From Selenomonas bovis DSM 23594 (lineage in GTDB: Bacteria > Bacillota > Negativicutes > Selenomonadales > Selenomonadaceae), in the NCBI RefSeq assembly GCF_000381005.1, contig NZ_KB908380.1:1-64000 (forward strand): a stretch of 64,000 nucleotides of DNA, read 5' to 3'. Positions 41,981 to 52,963 of this stretch are shown here, in pieces. The position numbers were made by a program, and so were the translations under genes. Position 1 is the stretch's first letter. Every line of letters starts with the position of its first letter. The notes beneath the pieces are model-generated. The model did not search any database. It was not told the DNA's origin and saw only the letters and a program-made list of their open reading frames with translations.

Positions 41981-44900
41981 ATGCCTTTACCCTACACTGG
42001 CCCTCATGGAGAGCTGAATTTTGAGGCGGATTTCATTGCCTTGCTCCAGCAGTCGGGCTGGGAGAAGCAGGTGCTCCGAAACTACACAATCGAGGACTTG
42101 ATCGCGAACTGGCGGCAGATCCTCTTTGAGCGGAACCGCGCGGTGCTGCACGGCGTGCCGCTGTCGGATGATGAGATGCAGCGCGTACTCGATAGTCTGC
42201 GACAGTATGCCGACACGCCGGTCAAGGCGAATCACTTCCTCAACAGTGCAGAGCGCGGGCTGGCCGTCCGACGCGACCGCGACTCGCAGGATACAGCTCA
42301 TGCGGGCAAGGAGGTCTACCTCAATCTCTTCCGGGCGCGCGAGATTGCCGGTGGCTCATCGCGCTATCAGATTGCCGAGCAGACGCAGTTCATCAGCACG
42401 AATCCAAACTACCCCGACCGTCGCGGCGACATCACCCTTTTGATTGACGGTATCCCGGTCATCCAGATCGAGCTCAAGGCGTCGGGCGTCGATGTGTTCG
42501 AGGCGGCGACGCAGATCCAGAAGTACACGAAGGAGAACATCTTCAAGGGCTTTATGGGCCTTGTGCAGGTCTTCTGGGCCATCTCGCCCGAGGATGCGCT
42601 GTACTTCGCCAATCCCGGCGGGGCAGACCGCTTCAATCCAGCGTTCTTCTTTCACTGGGGTGACCGCGACAACCACATCATCCGCGACTGGCGCGAGCTC
42701 ATCACGGGGCCGTCGCACATCCTTTCCGTCCCCGAGGCCCACAAGCTGATTGGCTACTATACCATCGCCGACCGCAATGCCGACGTGCTCAAGGTCTGCC
42801 GCAGCTACCAGTACACGGCCATCAATGCCATCGTGAACCGCGCCATGAAGCAGCGCTGGGGCGAGCATCAACAGCGCGGCGGCTTCGTCTGGTGCACGAC
42901 TGGCGGCGGCAAGACGATGACCTCGTTCAAGGCAGGCCAGCTGATCCTCGACATGGGCTTTGCCGACAAGGTCGTCTTCGTCGTCGACCGCCGCGCGCTC
43001 GATGAGCAGTCGACGCGCGAATACAATTCCTTTGCGCGCGACGGCGAGAGCGTCTGTAGCACGACTTCCTCCGTCAACCTCTTCAACAAGCTCAAGAGCC
43101 GCAAGGCCGACGATGCCATGATCATGACCTCCATCCAGAAGCTCGCCAACGTCAACGAAGAGGCCAGCCATATCGACGCCGCGACGCTCGCAGAGGTCGC
43201 GGGCAGGCGCATCTGTTTCATCGTCGATGAGGCGCACCGCAGTCAATTCGGCAAGATGCACCGGCGCGTGAAGGATACGTTCTACAACGCCTTGTTCTTC
43301 GGTTTCACCGGCACGCCGATCCTCGCCAAGAACATGAAGGGCAGCGAGGAGACGACGGAATCCATCTTCGGCCCCTGCCTCGCCGTCTATTCGCTGGCGA
43401 CGGGCATCCGCGATGGCAATGTCCTGGGCTTCTGGCCCGAGTACAATCCGACATTCGCGGAAAAGGACATGCGCCGCGTCATCGCGCTGCGCGAAGCCAA
43501 AGTCAACGACGAGTCGGAGCTGAAGCCAGGGACGAAGTCGTTCGCCGCCTACCAGTACTATATGACGAAGGCGCCGATGGCGACCGTCTGCGAGCTGGAC
43601 GGCACCATCAAGACGAAGGGCATCGAGGACTTCTTCAGCTCGGCCGACTACGATAGTGACGCGCACCGCCGCGCCGTCGTCCAGCACATCCTCGACAACC
43701 GCCTGATGGTGGCGTTCGGTGGGGAGCACGGCACGCGCTTCCACGGGATGCTGGCGACGAGTTCCATTCCCGAGGCCTATGCTTACTGGCAGCTCTTCCA
43801 GGAGATGGCTCCTGACCTCCATGTCACGGCGCTCTTTGACCCGAATATCGACCAGAATACCGAGGGCGTCATCAACAAAGAAGAATGGCTCATCGCGATC
43901 GTCGGACGCTACAATGAGGAGTTCCAGACGCAGTTCAACCGCAAGACGGACCCGCATTATGAGCGCTTCAAGAGCGACCTGACGGCCCGTCTCGCCCACA
44001 AGAAGCCCTACCAGCATATCGGCAGAGACCCGGCCAAGTGCCTCGACCTCGTCATCGTCGTCGACCAGCTGTTGACGGGCTTCGACTCGGTCTACCTCAA
44101 TGTCCTCTACATGGACAAGGTCATGGAATCCGACGCGCTGATCCAGGCGATTTCCCGCACGAATCGCGTCTATGACAATGCCGAGAAGCCCTGGGGCATG
44201 GTGAAGTTCTACCGCAAGACGCACACGATGCGCCGCAACCTCCAGGACGCGCTAGAGCTCTACTGCGAGGGCGACACGGCCGGTGTCATGGAGCAGGAGC
44301 TCATGGCCAACCTCCATCTGCTCAACGCGCTGTACAAAGACATCGCGGCCTTGTTCGAGCATGACGGCATCGAGCATTTGTGCCGCTTGCCAGAGGATCC
44401 CGCCACGCAGCAGAAGTTCCGCAAGGATTTCACGAAGATGCGCTCGACGCTGCGCGCTGCTTTCCTGCAGGGCTTCCAGTGGAGCGGCGCGTACGCAGGC
44501 AGCCTCATCTTTGACGAGATGACGTATCACATCCTGCGCGAGCGCTTCCGTGAGTTACCGAGCACCGGCACGCACTCCCAGCCGCCAAGAGCAGGCTATC
44601 AGCTCGAGACGAATCTGACCTCTGTCCTAGGCGAGCAGATCGACTCCGACTATCTGGAGTCACGCTTCAAGATCCTGACCATCAGCGACATCGAGGCGCG
44701 TGATCAGGAAGCGAATAAGGCAGCCGTCATGAAGGACATCGAAGCGAATCTCGGCATCCTGCCAGCGCGTCTCCAGCCCTACGCGCGCCAAGTCCTCGAC
44801 GACATCCAGTCGGGAACTCTCTGCGCAGAGCCGGGCAAGCGGTTCCGCACCTACATCACCGAGTACCGCGAGCACGCCATCAGCCACGCCGTCCACGAGG

Positions 44901-45154
44901 AGGCCGCGAAATACGGCATCGACGAGGCGAAGCTGCTCGATGTCTACCGCACGACCGGCACGCAGGGCATTAACCAAATCGCGCTCAAGGAGGTCGAGAA
45001 TACCGCCGACATCACCAAGATCATGCAGATCTACGGCTGCTCCCGCTTCGCCGCCAAAAGCAAGCTCCACGCGGCGCTCACGAACTACATCAGCGCGCAG
45101 CGGGCGGAGGCAGTGGATGTCCAGAACACGAAGAATAACAAGACAGACAACTGA
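41981..45154 (+). CDS. hsdR: Type I restriction-modification system, restriction subunit HsdR
   Basis: 1057 residues. ATP-driven translocase and endonuclease. The nuclease site Asp150 ... Glu164-Leu-Lys166 (GDITLLIDGIPVIQIELKAS) is complete. The SF2 helicase motor shows TTGGGKT (306-312), DEAH (416-419) and FTGTP (442-446). The C-terminus is helical and presumably binds HsdM/HsdS. AAGAAAGAAGG lies upstream of the ATG. It starts 26 bp after hsdS, so all three genes form one operon. Confidence 0.95.
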   Translation: MPLPYTGPHGELNFEADFIALLQQSGWEKQVLRNYTIEDLIANWRQILFERNRAVLHGVPLSDDEMQRVLDSLRQYADTPVKANHFLNSAERGLAVRRDRDSQDTAHAGKEVYLNLFRAREIAGGSSRYQIAEQTQFISTNPNYPDRRGDITLLIDGIPVIQIELKASGVDVFEAATQIQKYTKENIFKGFMGLVQVFWAISPEDALYFANPGGADRFNPAFFFHWGDRDNHIIRDWRELITGPSHILSVPEAHKLIGYYTIADRNADVLKVCRSYQYTAINAIVNRAMKQRWGEHQQRGGFVWCTTGGGKTMTSFKAGQLILDMGFADKVVFVVDRRALDEQSTREYNSFARDGESVCSTTSSVNLFNKLKSRKADDAMIMTSIQKLANVNEEASHIDAATLAEVAGRRICFIVDEAHRSQFGKMHRRVKDTFYNALFFGFTGTPILAKNMKGSEETTESIFGPCLAVYSLATGIRDGNVLGFWPEYNPTFAEKDMRRVIALREAKVNDESELKPGTKSFAAYQYYMTKAPMATVCELDGTIKTKGIEDFFSSADYDSDAHRRAVVQHILDNRLMVAFGGEHGTRFHGMLATSSIPEAYAYWQLFQEMAPDLHVTALFDPNIDQNTEGVINKEEWLIAIVGRYNEEFQTQFNRKTDPHYERFKSDLTARLAHKKPYQHIGRDPAKCLDLVIVVDQLLTGFDSVYLNVLYMDKVMESDALIQAISRTNRVYDNAEKPWGMVKFYRKTHTMRRNLQDALELYCEGDTAGVMEQELMANLHLLNALYKDIAALFEHDGIEHLCRLPEDPATQQKFRKDFTKMRSTLRAAFLQGFQWSGAYAGSLIFDEMTYHILRERFRELPSTGTHSQPPRAGYQLETNLTSVLGEQIDSDYLESRFKILTISDIEARDQEANKAAVMKDIEANLGILPARLQPYARQVLDDIQSGTLCAEPGKRFRTYITEYREHAISHAVHEEAAKYGIDEAKLLDVYRTTGTQGINQIALKEVENTADITKIMQIYGCSRFAAKSKLHAALTNYISAQRAEAVDVQNTKNNKTDN

Positions 45155-45202
45155 TCCCTGAGATGTGTGCTGCAACTGTGCGAGCATACGCCGCCGTGGG
45201 CA

Positions 45203-45245
45203 TAAAAAAACCGCCAACCCCTTGATCAGGGTTGGCGGTCTCTTT
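45203..45245. terminator. Bidirectional terminator between hsdR and rplQ
   Basis: ACCGCCAACCC ... GGGTTGGCGGT (45210-45239). On the minus strand TTTTTTTATG follows, ending the alpha operon; on the plus strand CTCTTTTAC follows, ending hsdR. Confidence 0.88.
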
Positions 45246-45250
45246 TACGA

Positions 45251-45589
45251 TTACACGAGCTCGATGATGACCATCGGAGCTGCGTCGCCGCGGCGCGTGC
45301 CGAGCTTCAGGATGCGCGTGTAGCCACCCTGACGGTCGGAGTATTTGCCAGCGATTTCGCTGAAGAGCTTTCTTACGACATCTTCATCAGCAAGGGATGC
45401 AATCGCCTGACGACGTGCGCTGAGGTCGCCGCGCTTGGCGAGCGTGATCAGCTTGTCGGCGAATTTACGGAGCTCTTTTGCTTTGGCTTCCGTCGTTTCG
45501 ATGCGTCCATATCTGAAGAAGGAAGTGAGAATGCTGCTGAAAAGCGCTTTGCGGGCGCCGGAGTTACGTCCAAGTTTTCTGTAGCTCAT
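45251..45589 (-). CDS. rplQ: 50S ribosomal protein L17
   Basis: 112 residues: start [17 protein letters not shown], then [20 protein letters not shown] and [16 protein letters not shown], all typical. It is the last gene of the alpha operon. The 162-bp gap to rpoA contains GC-rich inverted repeats (such as GTCCGC CTC GCGGAC near 45737) and no gene. Confidence 0.97.
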   Translation of the reverse strand: MSYRKLGRNSGARKALFSSILTSFFRYGRIETTEAKAKELRKFADKLITLAKRGDLSARRQAIASLADEDVVRKLFSEIAGKYSDRQGGYTRILKLGTRRGDAAPMVIIELV

Positions 45590-45751
45590 TAGTTTCCCTC
45601 TCTTTGCAGTATTTGTCCGGGAGGCAGGCCGCGAGGGCCGCTTCCCGCTTTTATCCGTCTCACCTGTATGCCAGACGCGGGGCGGAGCGCCGCGCGCCAG
45701 GTATCAGGCAAGGGAGCCGCACAAGTCCGCGAGGCGGACGTCTGCGCGTTG

Positions 45752-46711
45752 TTATTCGTTGCTTTCCATCAGAGATAAACCGAGGTCTTCGAGTTTTTTC
45801 TTTACCTCTTCCAGGGACTTGCGTCCGAGGTTGCGCACCTTCATCATGTCGTCCTCCGTCTTGGCCGTGAGGTCTGCGACGGTGTTGATGTTGGCACGCT
45901 TGAGGCAGTTGAAGGAACGAACGGAGAGGTCGAGGTCCTCGATGGTCATATCGAGCACCTTCGAGGAGGTATCCTCTTCTTCCTCCGGGAACGTCGTCTC
46001 TTCTACTTCTTCCTCTTCCGGAATGCCGTCCATGTTCTGGAACAGCTTCAGGTGCATGACAAGAATGCCTGCTGCTTTCGAGACCGCTTCCTCGGGGCGC
46101 ATGGAACCATCGGTCCAGACTTCGAGGATGAGCTTGTCATAGTCCGTGACGTTGCCGACACGCGTGTCCTGTACCGTGTAGTTCACGCGCTGAACCGGGG
46201 AGAAGATGGAGTCGATGGGGATGACGCCGATGGTGTCATCCGGCTTCTTGTTCTTGTCCGCCGGCACATAGCCGCGCCCGCGCTCGACGGTCATCTCGAT
46301 CTTGAGCTTGCCGTCTTCGTTGAGCGTTGCGATGTGGAGATCCGGGTTCAGGACTTCGATATCAGCATCGCAGATGATGTCTGCTGCCGTGACTTCCTTT
46401 TCTCCCTCGGCATCGATGCGGATGACCTTCGGCTCGTTGCCTTCCATCTTGAGGCAGAGCTGCTTGAGGTTCAGCACGATGTTCGTCACGTCGTCGCGCA
46501 CGCCCGGGATCGTGGAGAACTCATGGAGCACTCCGTCGATGCGGATGGAGGTGACGGCGGCGCCTTCAAGCGAGGAAAGCAGCATACGGCGGAGGCTGTT
46601 GCCAAAGGTCGTGCCATAGCCACGCTCCAAAGGCTCACAGATGAACTTGCCGTAGCGGTTGTCATCGCTGATTTCCGCTATCTCGATTTTCGGTTTTTCG
46701 ATGTCTATCAT
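45752..46711 (-). CDS. rpoA: DNA-directed RNA polymerase subunit alpha
   Basis: 319 residues. The N-terminal dimerisation/assembly domain ([30 protein letters not shown]) and C-terminal DNA/activator-contacting domain ([20 protein letters not shown]) are both intact. The linker between them is Glu-rich and longer than usual ([17 protein letters not shown]). rpsD ends 43 bp upstream. Confidence 0.98.
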   Translation of the reverse strand: MIDIEKPKIEIAEISDDNRYGKFICEPLERGYGTTFGNSLRRMLLSSLEGAAVTSIRIDGVLHEFSTIPGVRDDVTNIVLNLKQLCLKMEGNEPKVIRIDAEGEKEVTAADIICDADIEVLNPDLHIATLNEDGKLKIEMTVERGRGYVPADKNKKPDDTIGVIPIDSIFSPVQRVNYTVQDTRVGNVTDYDKLILEVWTDGSMRPEEAVSKAAGILVMHLKLFQNMDGIPEEEEVEETTFPEEEEDTSSKVLDMTIEDLDLSVRSFNCLKRANINTVADLTAKTEDDMMKVRNLGRKSLEEVKKKLEDLGLSLMESNE

Positions 46712-46754
46712 CTGGAAGGAACCTCCTCAATAATCCTATGCACAAATGCCATTA

Positions 46755-47348
46755 TTATTTGGAGTACAACTCGACGATAGCCTGCTCGTTGACAGGAACA
46801 TCGATCTCATCACGGTTCGGGAAACGCGTTACCGTACCAGTGAGCTTGTCCTGGTCTGCGTCCAGCCATGCCGGAGCGGAAAGCGAGTTGTTCGTTTCCT
46901 TGAGCTCCTTGAAGAACGCGTTGCTCTGGCTCTTCTCAGCGACGGCGACGACATCGCCTGCGGAAACGAGCGCGGACGGGATGTCGACGCGCTTGCCGTT
47001 GACCGTGATGTGGCCGTGGCGGACGATCTGGCGCGCCTGCTTGCGCGTGTTCGCGAGGCCGAGACGGAAGACGACGTTGTCGAGACGGCGCTCGAGGAGA
47101 CCGAGGAGGTTCTCACCCGTGACGCCCTGCATCTTCTTCGCCTTGTCATAGTAGCCACGGAACTGCTTCTCGAGCACGCCGTAGATGAATTTCGCCTTCT
47201 GCTTCTCTTTGAGCTGCAGGCCGTACTCGGAGACCTTGCGGTTCGTGCGGCGCGGCTGACGCTTGGACTCCTTGGAGCGGCCGATGACCGCCGGCTCGAT
47301 GCCGAGGGCACGGCATCTCTTCAGGGCTGGGACTCTATCAATTGCCAT
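46755..47348 (-). CDS. rpsD: 30S ribosomal protein S4
   Basis: 197 residues. Primary 16S binder and S4-type RNA-binding domain ([20 protein letters not shown]). It has only one N-terminal Cys, so it is the zinc-free form. AGGAGG lies upstream of the ATG. Confidence 0.97.
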   Translation of the reverse strand: MAIDRVPALKRCRALGIEPAVIGRSKESKRQPRRTNRKVSEYGLQLKEKQKAKFIYGVLEKQFRGYYDKAKKMQGVTGENLLGLLERRLDNVVFRLGLANTRKQARQIVRHGHITVNGKRVDIPSALVSAGDVVAVAEKSQSNAFFKELKETNNSLSAPAWLDADQDKLTGTVTRFPNRDEIDVPVNEQAIVELYSK

Positions 47349-47368
47349 ATTATTCTTCGCACCTCCTA

Positions 47369-47761
47369 TTAGACTCTTCTACGCTTCGGCGGACGGCAAC
47401 CGTTATGCGGGATCGGCGTCACGTCTTTGATCATGTTGACCTCGAGGCCCGTTGCCTGGAGCGAACGAATCGCTGCCTCACGGCCGGCACCAGGGCCCTT
47501 GACGTAGACTTCGACCTGCTTGAGGCCATGCTCCATCGCTGCCTTGGCAGCTGTTTCCGCTGCCATCTGCGCAGCAAACGGCGTGCTCTTGCGCGAGCCG
47601 CGGAAGCCAAGGCCGCCAGCGCTTGCCCAGGAAAGTGCGTTGCCGCTCTTGTCAGTGAGCGTCACAATCGTATTATTAAACGTAGAGCTGATATGCGCTA
47701 CGCCATATTCCACATTCTTGCGAACTTTTTTCTTCGTGCGGACTGCTTTCTTAACTGCCAC
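47369..47761 (-). CDS. rpsK: 30S ribosomal protein S11
   Basis: 130 residues; [20 protein letters not shown] and [18 protein letters not shown] are diagnostic. It begins with GTG and GGAGG precedes it. rpsM ends 17 bp upstream. Confidence 0.97.
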   Translation of the reverse strand: MAVKKAVRTKKKVRKNVEYGVAHISSTFNNTIVTLTDKSGNALSWASAGGLGFRGSRKSTPFAAQMAAETAAKAAMEHGLKQVEVYVKGPGAGREAAIRSLQATGLEVNMIKDVTPIPHNGCRPPKRRRV

Positions 47762-47778
47762 CAGTTAACCCTCCTTCA

Positions 47779-48150
47779 TTAGTCCTTCTTCTTGCCAGCA
47801 ACAGCCTTTTTCGGGCCTTTGCGCGTGCGGGCGTTGTTCTTCGTGTTCTGACCACGGACTGGAAGGCCGAGACGGTGACGGCGGCCACGGTAGCAGCCGA
47901 TATCAACGAGTCGCTTAATGTCCATCTGACGTGCGCGACGAAGGTCACCTTCGACGACAACGTTCTTATCGATGGCATCACGAAGTTTCACCACTTCGTC
48001 CTCCGTGAGGTCGCGCGTGCGAGTATCAGGGTTGATGCCCGTCTGCGCGAGCAGGTTCTGGGACGTCTTCAGACCGATACCGAAGATATACGTCAAAGCA
48101 ATTTCAATTCTCTTGTCACGGGGTAAATCTACACCGGCAATACGTGCCAT
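47779..48150 (-). CDS. rpsM: 30S ribosomal protein S13
   Basis: 123 residues; [20 protein letters not shown] at the start and [20 protein letters not shown] near the basic C-terminus are standard. It lies at the 30S head and contacts the 50S subunit and P-site tRNA. Confidence 0.98.
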   Translation of the reverse strand: MARIAGVDLPRDKRIEIALTYIFGIGLKTSQNLLAQTGINPDTRTRDLTEDEVVKLRDAIDKNVVVEGDLRRARQMDIKRLVDIGCYRGRRHRLGLPVRGQNTKNNARTRKGPKKAVAGKKKD

Positions 48151-48173
48151 GAATCAAGCACCTCCTTTTTTAA

Positions 48174-48287
48174 TTAACCTTGTCTCTGTTTGTGTTTCGG
48201 GTTCTCGCAGATCACCATGACGCGACCTTTGCGCTTGATGATCTTGCATTTCTCGCAGATCCGTTTGACAGACGGTTTTACCTTCAT
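48174..48287 (-). CDS. rpmJ: 50S ribosomal protein L36
   Basis: 37 residues: starts [15 protein letters not shown] and ends NPKHKQRQG. Zinc ligands are the Cys pair CEKC, a later Cys (VICENP) and His. AAAGGGGG precedes the ATG. It heads the rpmJ-rpsM-rpsK-rpsD-rpoA-rplQ transcript. Confidence 0.96.
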   Translation of the reverse strand: MKVKPSVKRICEKCKIIKRKGRVMVICENPKHKQRQG

Positions 48288-48333
48288 CTTGGTTGTGTCC
48301 CCCTTTCATCTTATCATTCGCTGTCATTTTGCT

Positions 48334-48362
48334 ATTCTACCATTTTTCGCGGCGCTTGCCTA
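48334..48362 (-). promoter_or_regulatory. Promoter of rpmJ and the alpha operon
   Basis: Minus strand: TAGGCA (48357-48362), 17 bp spacer, TGG-TAGAAT (48334-48339), an extended -10, behind the infA terminator. Confidence 0.7.
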
Positions 48363-48432
48363 GGGGCAAACGGAAAATTCCCCAAAAAATTTCAAACAGC
48401 GCGATGCGCGATGAAAGAATTATATGAAAGTC

Positions 48433-48459
48433 AAAAAACTGCTGAGCGAATCAGCAGTT
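48433..48459 (-). terminator. Rho-independent terminator of infA
   Basis: Minus strand: AACTGCTGA TTCGC TCAGCAGTT with TTTTGAC following. It is 19 bp after the infA stop. Confidence 0.85.
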
Positions 48460-48477
48460 CCTTGACAACATACCGCC

Positions 48478-48696
48478 TTATTTGAAACGATACGTGATGC
48501 GGCCGCGCGTGAGGTCGTACGGCGTGAGCTCGATCGTGACCTTATCGCCCGGCAGGATGCGGATGAAGTTCATGCGGATCTTGCCGGAGACGTGTGCGAG
48601 CACGACGTGGCCGTTCTCAAGCTCGACCTGGAACATTGCGTTCGGCAGTGCTTCCAGTACTTTGCCTTCTACTTCGATTACATCTTGTTTTGACAT
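48478..48696 (-). CDS. infA: Translation initiation factor IF-1
   Basis: 72 residues, standard length. OB-fold protein that binds the 30S A site. [20 protein letters not shown] and [19 protein letters not shown] are diagnostic. AGGAGAG lies upstream of the ATG. It stands between two terminators, so it is transcribed alone. The map gene that usually lies between adk and infA is missing. Confidence 0.97.
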   Translation of the reverse strand: MSKQDVIEVEGKVLEALPNAMFQVELENGHVVLAHVSGKIRMNFIRILPGDKVTIELTPYDLTRGRITYRFK

Positions 48697-48727
48697 GCTG
48701 CTCTCCTTTTTTATTTATTGACATTCG

Positions 48728-48778
48728 GTTGGGCCGACGTCACTCGGGAGCGCGTCGCATTTCCATGCCATGCCCAAC
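48728..48778 (-). other. Stable inverted repeat in the infA leader
   Basis: GTTGGGC (48728-48734) pairs with GCCCAAC (48772-48778). Inside it, CGACG (48735-48739) pairs with CGTCG (48753-48757). No T tract follows on the minus strand, so it looks like a structured leader rather than a terminator. Confidence 0.5.
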
Positions 48779-48798
48779 AACTGTAATCATCACATAAG

Positions 48799-48822
48799 GA
48801 AAACTGCCGGCTAACCGGCAGC
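48799..48822 (-). terminator. Rho-independent terminator after adk
   Basis: Minus strand: CTGCCGG TTAG CCGGCAG followed by TTTTCC. It ends the spc operon after adk. Confidence 0.75.
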
Positions 48823-48886
48823 TCTCCTGTTACCAACCGCAGCTGCGGCGTTTTATCTGACCGATGGTGTTTCTCCATCCGAGATC

Positions 48887-49546
<660 letters not shown>

Positions 49547-50803
49547 TTATTTCATGAACCCTTCGTAGTGACGCATGACCACCATGGCCTCGATCTGCTT
49601 CATCGTCTGCAGCGCGACACCGACGACGATGAGCAGGGCCGTGCCGCCGAAGTAGACGCCTTGGATATGCGTTGCCGCGGCAATCATGTTCGGCAGGACG
49701 GCGATGAAGGCCAGAAAGATGGAACCGGCAAGCGTGATACGAGTCATGACATGATCTAAATAATCAGCCGTCGGCTGTCCCGGGCGGATGCCAGGGATGA
49801 AGCCACCGTATTTTTTCAGATTCTCTGCCATATCCGATATCTTTACAGTAACCGCAGTATAGAAGTAGGTGAAGAAGATGATGAGCAGGACGTAGAGTGT
49901 CGTCTGCAACGGCTTCCCCCACTCCAGGTAACTGGCAACGGTCTTTACCCAGGGAACGTCAATAAACTGGGCAATGGTTACTGGAAACATCAGCACGGAT
50001 GACGCAAAGATGATTGGGATAACACCCGCCGGATTGACCTTGAGCGGGATGTGGCTCGAATGGCCGCCAAAGGCTCTCTGGCCGACCACTCGCTTGGCGT
50101 AGGAAATCGGGATCCTACGGAAGCCGGTCTCGATATGTACCACGAACATGACCATAGCGATCGCGATGATACCGAAGAGGAACACCGAGAAGTAGCTGAT
50201 GGTGCCGGCTTGTACATAGTGGTAGATCGTACCGATATTCTTCGGCAGCGCGGCGACGATGCCGGCGAAAATGATGAGGGAGATACCGTTGCCCACACCC
50301 TGCGCCGTAATCTGCTCGCCGAGCCACATGAGGAAGATCGTTCCCGCGGTGAGCGTGATCGCGATGATCAGGATGTTCACCGGATTGGGATTGAGGATTG
50401 CCTGCTTGAGGCCGATGGACATGCCGACGGCCTGGAAGAAGGCGAGGACTACCGTGAGGTAGCGTGTGACCTGGGTGGTTTTCTTATGCCCTTCTTCGCC
50501 TTCCTTACTCCACTGCTCGAGCGTCGGAATGACGACATTCAGTAGCTGAATGATGATCGCCGCATTGATGTAAGGTGTGATGCTCATGGCAAAGATGGAA
50601 AACTTGCTGAATGCACCACCAGAGAACAAATCGAGCAGTCCGAAGAGGTTGCCGTTCTGGAAGAGCGCTTCGAGCGCTGTCGGATCAACGCCTGGGACCG
50701 GGATGTGTGTTCCCATCCGGAATACGGCGAACATCACCAGTGTGAAGATGATCTTCTGCCGAAGCTCCGGAATCTTGAAGATGTTCGCAAGGGCTGAAAA
50801 CAC
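49547..50803 (-). CDS. secY: Preprotein translocase subunit SecY
   Basis: 418 residues, ten membrane segments. It is the protein-conducting channel. VFRMGTHIPVPGVDP near the start and RYLTVVLAFFQAVG and FFTYFYTAVTVKISDMAENL further on are typical. Start is GTG at 50803, one base after the rplO stop, with GAGGTGATC upstream. Confidence 0.97.
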   Translation of the reverse strand: MFSALANIFKIPELRQKIIFTLVMFAVFRMGTHIPVPGVDPTALEALFQNGNLFGLLDLFSGGAFSKFSIFAMSITPYINAAIIIQLLNVVIPTLEQWSKEGEEGHKKTTQVTRYLTVVLAFFQAVGMSIGLKQAILNPNPVNILIIAITLTAGTIFLMWLGEQITAQGVGNGISLIIFAGIVAALPKNIGTIYHYVQAGTISYFSVFLFGIIAIAMVMFVVHIETGFRRIPISYAKRVVGQRAFGGHSSHIPLKVNPAGVIPIIFASSVLMFPVTIAQFIDVPWVKTVASYLEWGKPLQTTLYVLLIIFFTYFYTAVTVKISDMAENLKKYGGFIPGIRPGQPTADYLDHVMTRITLAGSIFLAFIAVLPNMIAAATHIQGVYFGGTALLIVVGVALQTMKQIEAMVVMRHYEGFMK

Positions 50804-50804
50804 C

Positions 50805-51245
50805 TCAGATCACCTCGACTTTACCGCCTGCAGCCGTGATTTTCTGCTCGGCAGCCTTCGTGAAGCCGTTGGCGCGAACCGTGAGCTTCTTCGTGAGCTC
50901 ACCGTTACCGAGGATGCGGATGCCGTCCTGAACGTTCTTCAGGATGCCGCTCTCAACGAGGACGACGGGATCGACCGTCGTGCCATCTTCGAAGCGGTTG
51001 AGCGTCTCAACATTGACCTCAGCGAACGTCTTTGCCCAGATGTTCTTGAAGCCGCGCTTCGGGAGACGGCGGTAGATCGGCATCTGGCCGCCCTCGAAGC
51101 CCGTGCGGACGCCGCCGCCGCTGCGAGAGTTCTGGCCCTTCATGCCGCGGCCAGCCGTCTTGCCGTTGCCGGAGCCGAGGCCACGGCCGACGCGGTTGCG
51201 GGTCTTGCGGGAGCCCTCAGCCGGAGCTAATTCGTGTAATTTCAT
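50805..51245 (-). CDS. rplO: 50S ribosomal protein L15
   Basis: 146 residues from the ATG at 51245 with GGAGG 8 nt upstream; a GTG 9 bp earlier lies on that site. [20 protein letters not shown] and the Gly-rich [20 protein letters not shown] are diagnostic. Confidence 0.97.
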   Translation of the reverse strand: MKLHELAPAEGSRKTRNRVGRGLGSGNGKTAGRGMKGQNSRSGGGVRTGFEGGQMPIYRRLPKRGFKNIWAKTFAEVNVETLNRFEDGTTVDPVVLVESGILKNVQDGIRILGNGELTKKLTVRANGFTKAAEQKITAAGGKVEVI

Positions 51246-51264
51246 CTCGTGCACCTCCTACCGC

Positions 51265-51450
51265 TTAGTCTGCGATTTCTTCAACCTTGATGAGATGTTC
51301 AACTTTGTGGAGCTGGCCGCGGATCGCGGGGTTGTCAGGAAGCTCGACAACAGAGTTGATCTTTCTCAGGCCAAGCGAACGCACCGTGTTGCGCTGCGTC
51401 TGCGGATGGCCGATCAGGCTTCTGGTAAGAGTGACTTTTACTTTTGCCAT
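51265..51450 (-). CDS. rpmD: 50S ribosomal protein L30
   Basis: 61 residues from the ATG at 51450 (GGAGGCAGGAAC upstream). [20 protein letters not shown] and [20 protein letters not shown] match the short bacterial L30. Confidence 0.96.
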   Translation of the reverse strand: MAKVKVTLTRSLIGHPQTQRNTVRSLGLRKINSVVELPDNPAIRGQLHKVEHLIKVEEIAD

Positions 51451-51464
51451 GTTCCTGCCTCCAA

Positions 51465-51971
51465 TCAACCTAAGATCTCTGCGACCGTCTTGCCGCGGAG
51501 CGCTGCGACGTCCTCTGCCTTCTTGAGGCTCTTGAGGCCTTCCATCGTCGCGCGGACCATGTTGTTCGGGTTCGCGGAACCGAGGGACTTCGTGAGGATG
51601 TCGCGGATGCCGGCGAGCTCGAGCACAGCACGAGCGGGGCCGCCGGCGATGACGCCGGTACCTTTGGCAGCCGGCTTGAGCATGACGCGGCCAGCACCGA
51701 AGATGCCGATCATCTCATGCGGGATCGTGCGGCCATCGAAGAGGGCGATCTCGACGAGATGCTTCTTCGCGTCCTCGACGCCCTTGCGGATTGCCTCGGG
51801 GACCTCGGCAGCCTTGCCGAGACCGACGCCGACCTTGCCCTTCTTGTTGCCGACGACAACGAGAGCACTGAACGAGAAGCGGCGGCCGCCCTTGACGACT
51901 TTCGCAACTCGATTGATGTATACAACTTTCTCCTCGAACTCTGGAGTTTCGTTGTCCATGTTTCTAGCCAT
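51465..51971 (-). CDS. rpsE: 30S ribosomal protein S5
   Basis: 168 residues. The double-stranded RNA-binding motif region ([20 protein letters not shown]) and [19 protein letters not shown] are typical. It affects decoding fidelity. Confidence 0.97.
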   Translation of the reverse strand: MARNMDNETPEFEEKVVYINRVAKVVKGGRRFSFSALVVVGNKKGKVGVGLGKAAEVPEAIRKGVEDAKKHLVEIALFDGRTIPHEMIGIFGAGRVMLKPAAKGTGVIAGGPARAVLELAGIRDILTKSLGSANPNNMVRATMEGLKSLKKAEDVAALRGKTVAEILG

Positions 51972-51997
51972 TCATTTACCTCCTTTGACAAAAAGTA

Positions 51998-52357
51998 TCA
52001 GAACTTGAGACCAGCCTCGCGCGCTGCTTCTGCGAGCGCTGCGACACGGCCATGATAGACATAACCACCGCGGTCGAAGACGACCTCCGTGATGCCCTTC
52101 TCGATTGCGCGTTTCGCAATCTCGGTACCAACAGCCTTGGCAGCCTCGATGTTGCCGCCGTAGTTCTCAAACCCCTTGTCCTGGGAGCTGGCACTGACGA
52201 GCGTCGTGCCCTTCTCGTCATCGATGACCTGCGCGTAGATGTTCGCGAGGCTGCGATAGACGTTGAGGCGCGGGCGCTGTGCCGTACCTGCGATATGGTT
52301 GCGGACTCTCAGATGACGTTTCTGACGAGCCTTGTTCTTATCTTCCTTCAGAAGCAC
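51998..52357 (-). CDS. rplR: 50S ribosomal protein L18
   Basis: 119 residues from a GTG at 52357 with AGGAG 8 nt upstream; the GTG 9 bp earlier overlaps that site. [20 protein letters not shown] and [20 protein letters not shown] are standard. It binds 5S rRNA. Confidence 0.96.
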   Translation of the reverse strand: MLLKEDKNKARQKRHLRVRNHIAGTAQRPRLNVYRSLANIYAQVIDDEKGTTLVSASSQDKGFENYGGNIEAAKAVGTEIAKRAIEKGITEVVFDRGGYVYHGRVAALAEAAREAGLKF

Positions 52358-52385
52358 TATGGTCACTCCTTTCCTCGATCAGTGA

Positions 52386-52937
52386 TTATTTCTTGCCCTT
52401 AGCGCCGGCTTTGCCTTCCTTGCGGCGGATGTGCTCGCCAGCGTACTTGATACCCTTGCCCTTATACGGCTCAGGCTCACGGAAGCCGCGGATCTCAGCC
52501 GCGATCTGGCCGACAACTTCCTTGTCGATGCCCTTGACCGTGATGGCATTTGCGGACGGCACGTCGAACTCGATGCCTTTCGGCGGCTCGACGATGACCG
52601 GATGGGAGAAGCCGAGGGAAAGGTTGAGGTTCTTGCCCTGCTTCTGCGCGCGGTAGCCGACACCATTGATTTCGAGGCTCTTGGAGAAGCCCTCCGTCAC
52701 GCCGAGCACCATGTTGTGGATGAGCGTGCGGGAGAGGCCGTGCAGAGAGCGATGCGTCTTATCGTCGGAAGGACGCTCCACCTTGACGATGTTGCCTTCG
52801 ACGGTTACTTTCATTTCCGGATGGATGTGGCGCGAAAGTTCACCTTTCGGGCCTTTGACCGTCACCAGATTTTCCTCACCGAGCGTGACCGTTACGCCAG
52901 CCGGGATTTCGATCGGTGCATTACCAATTCTTGACAT
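52386..52937 (-). CDS. rplF: 50S ribosomal protein L6
   Basis: 183 residues; [20 protein letters not shown] at the start and [20 protein letters not shown] near the end are typical. Lies near the factor-binding site. Confidence 0.97.
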   Translation of the reverse strand: MSRIGNAPIEIPAGVTVTLGEENLVTVKGPKGELSRHIHPEMKVTVEGNIVKVERPSDDKTHRSLHGLSRTLIHNMVLGVTEGFSKSLEINGVGYRAQKQGKNLNLSLGFSHPVIVEPPKGIEFDVPSANAITVKGIDKEVVGQIAAEIRGFREPEPYKGKGIKYAGEHIRRKEGKAGAKGKK

Positions 52938-52963
52938 CAGTACACCTCCTGACTATGTTCCGA

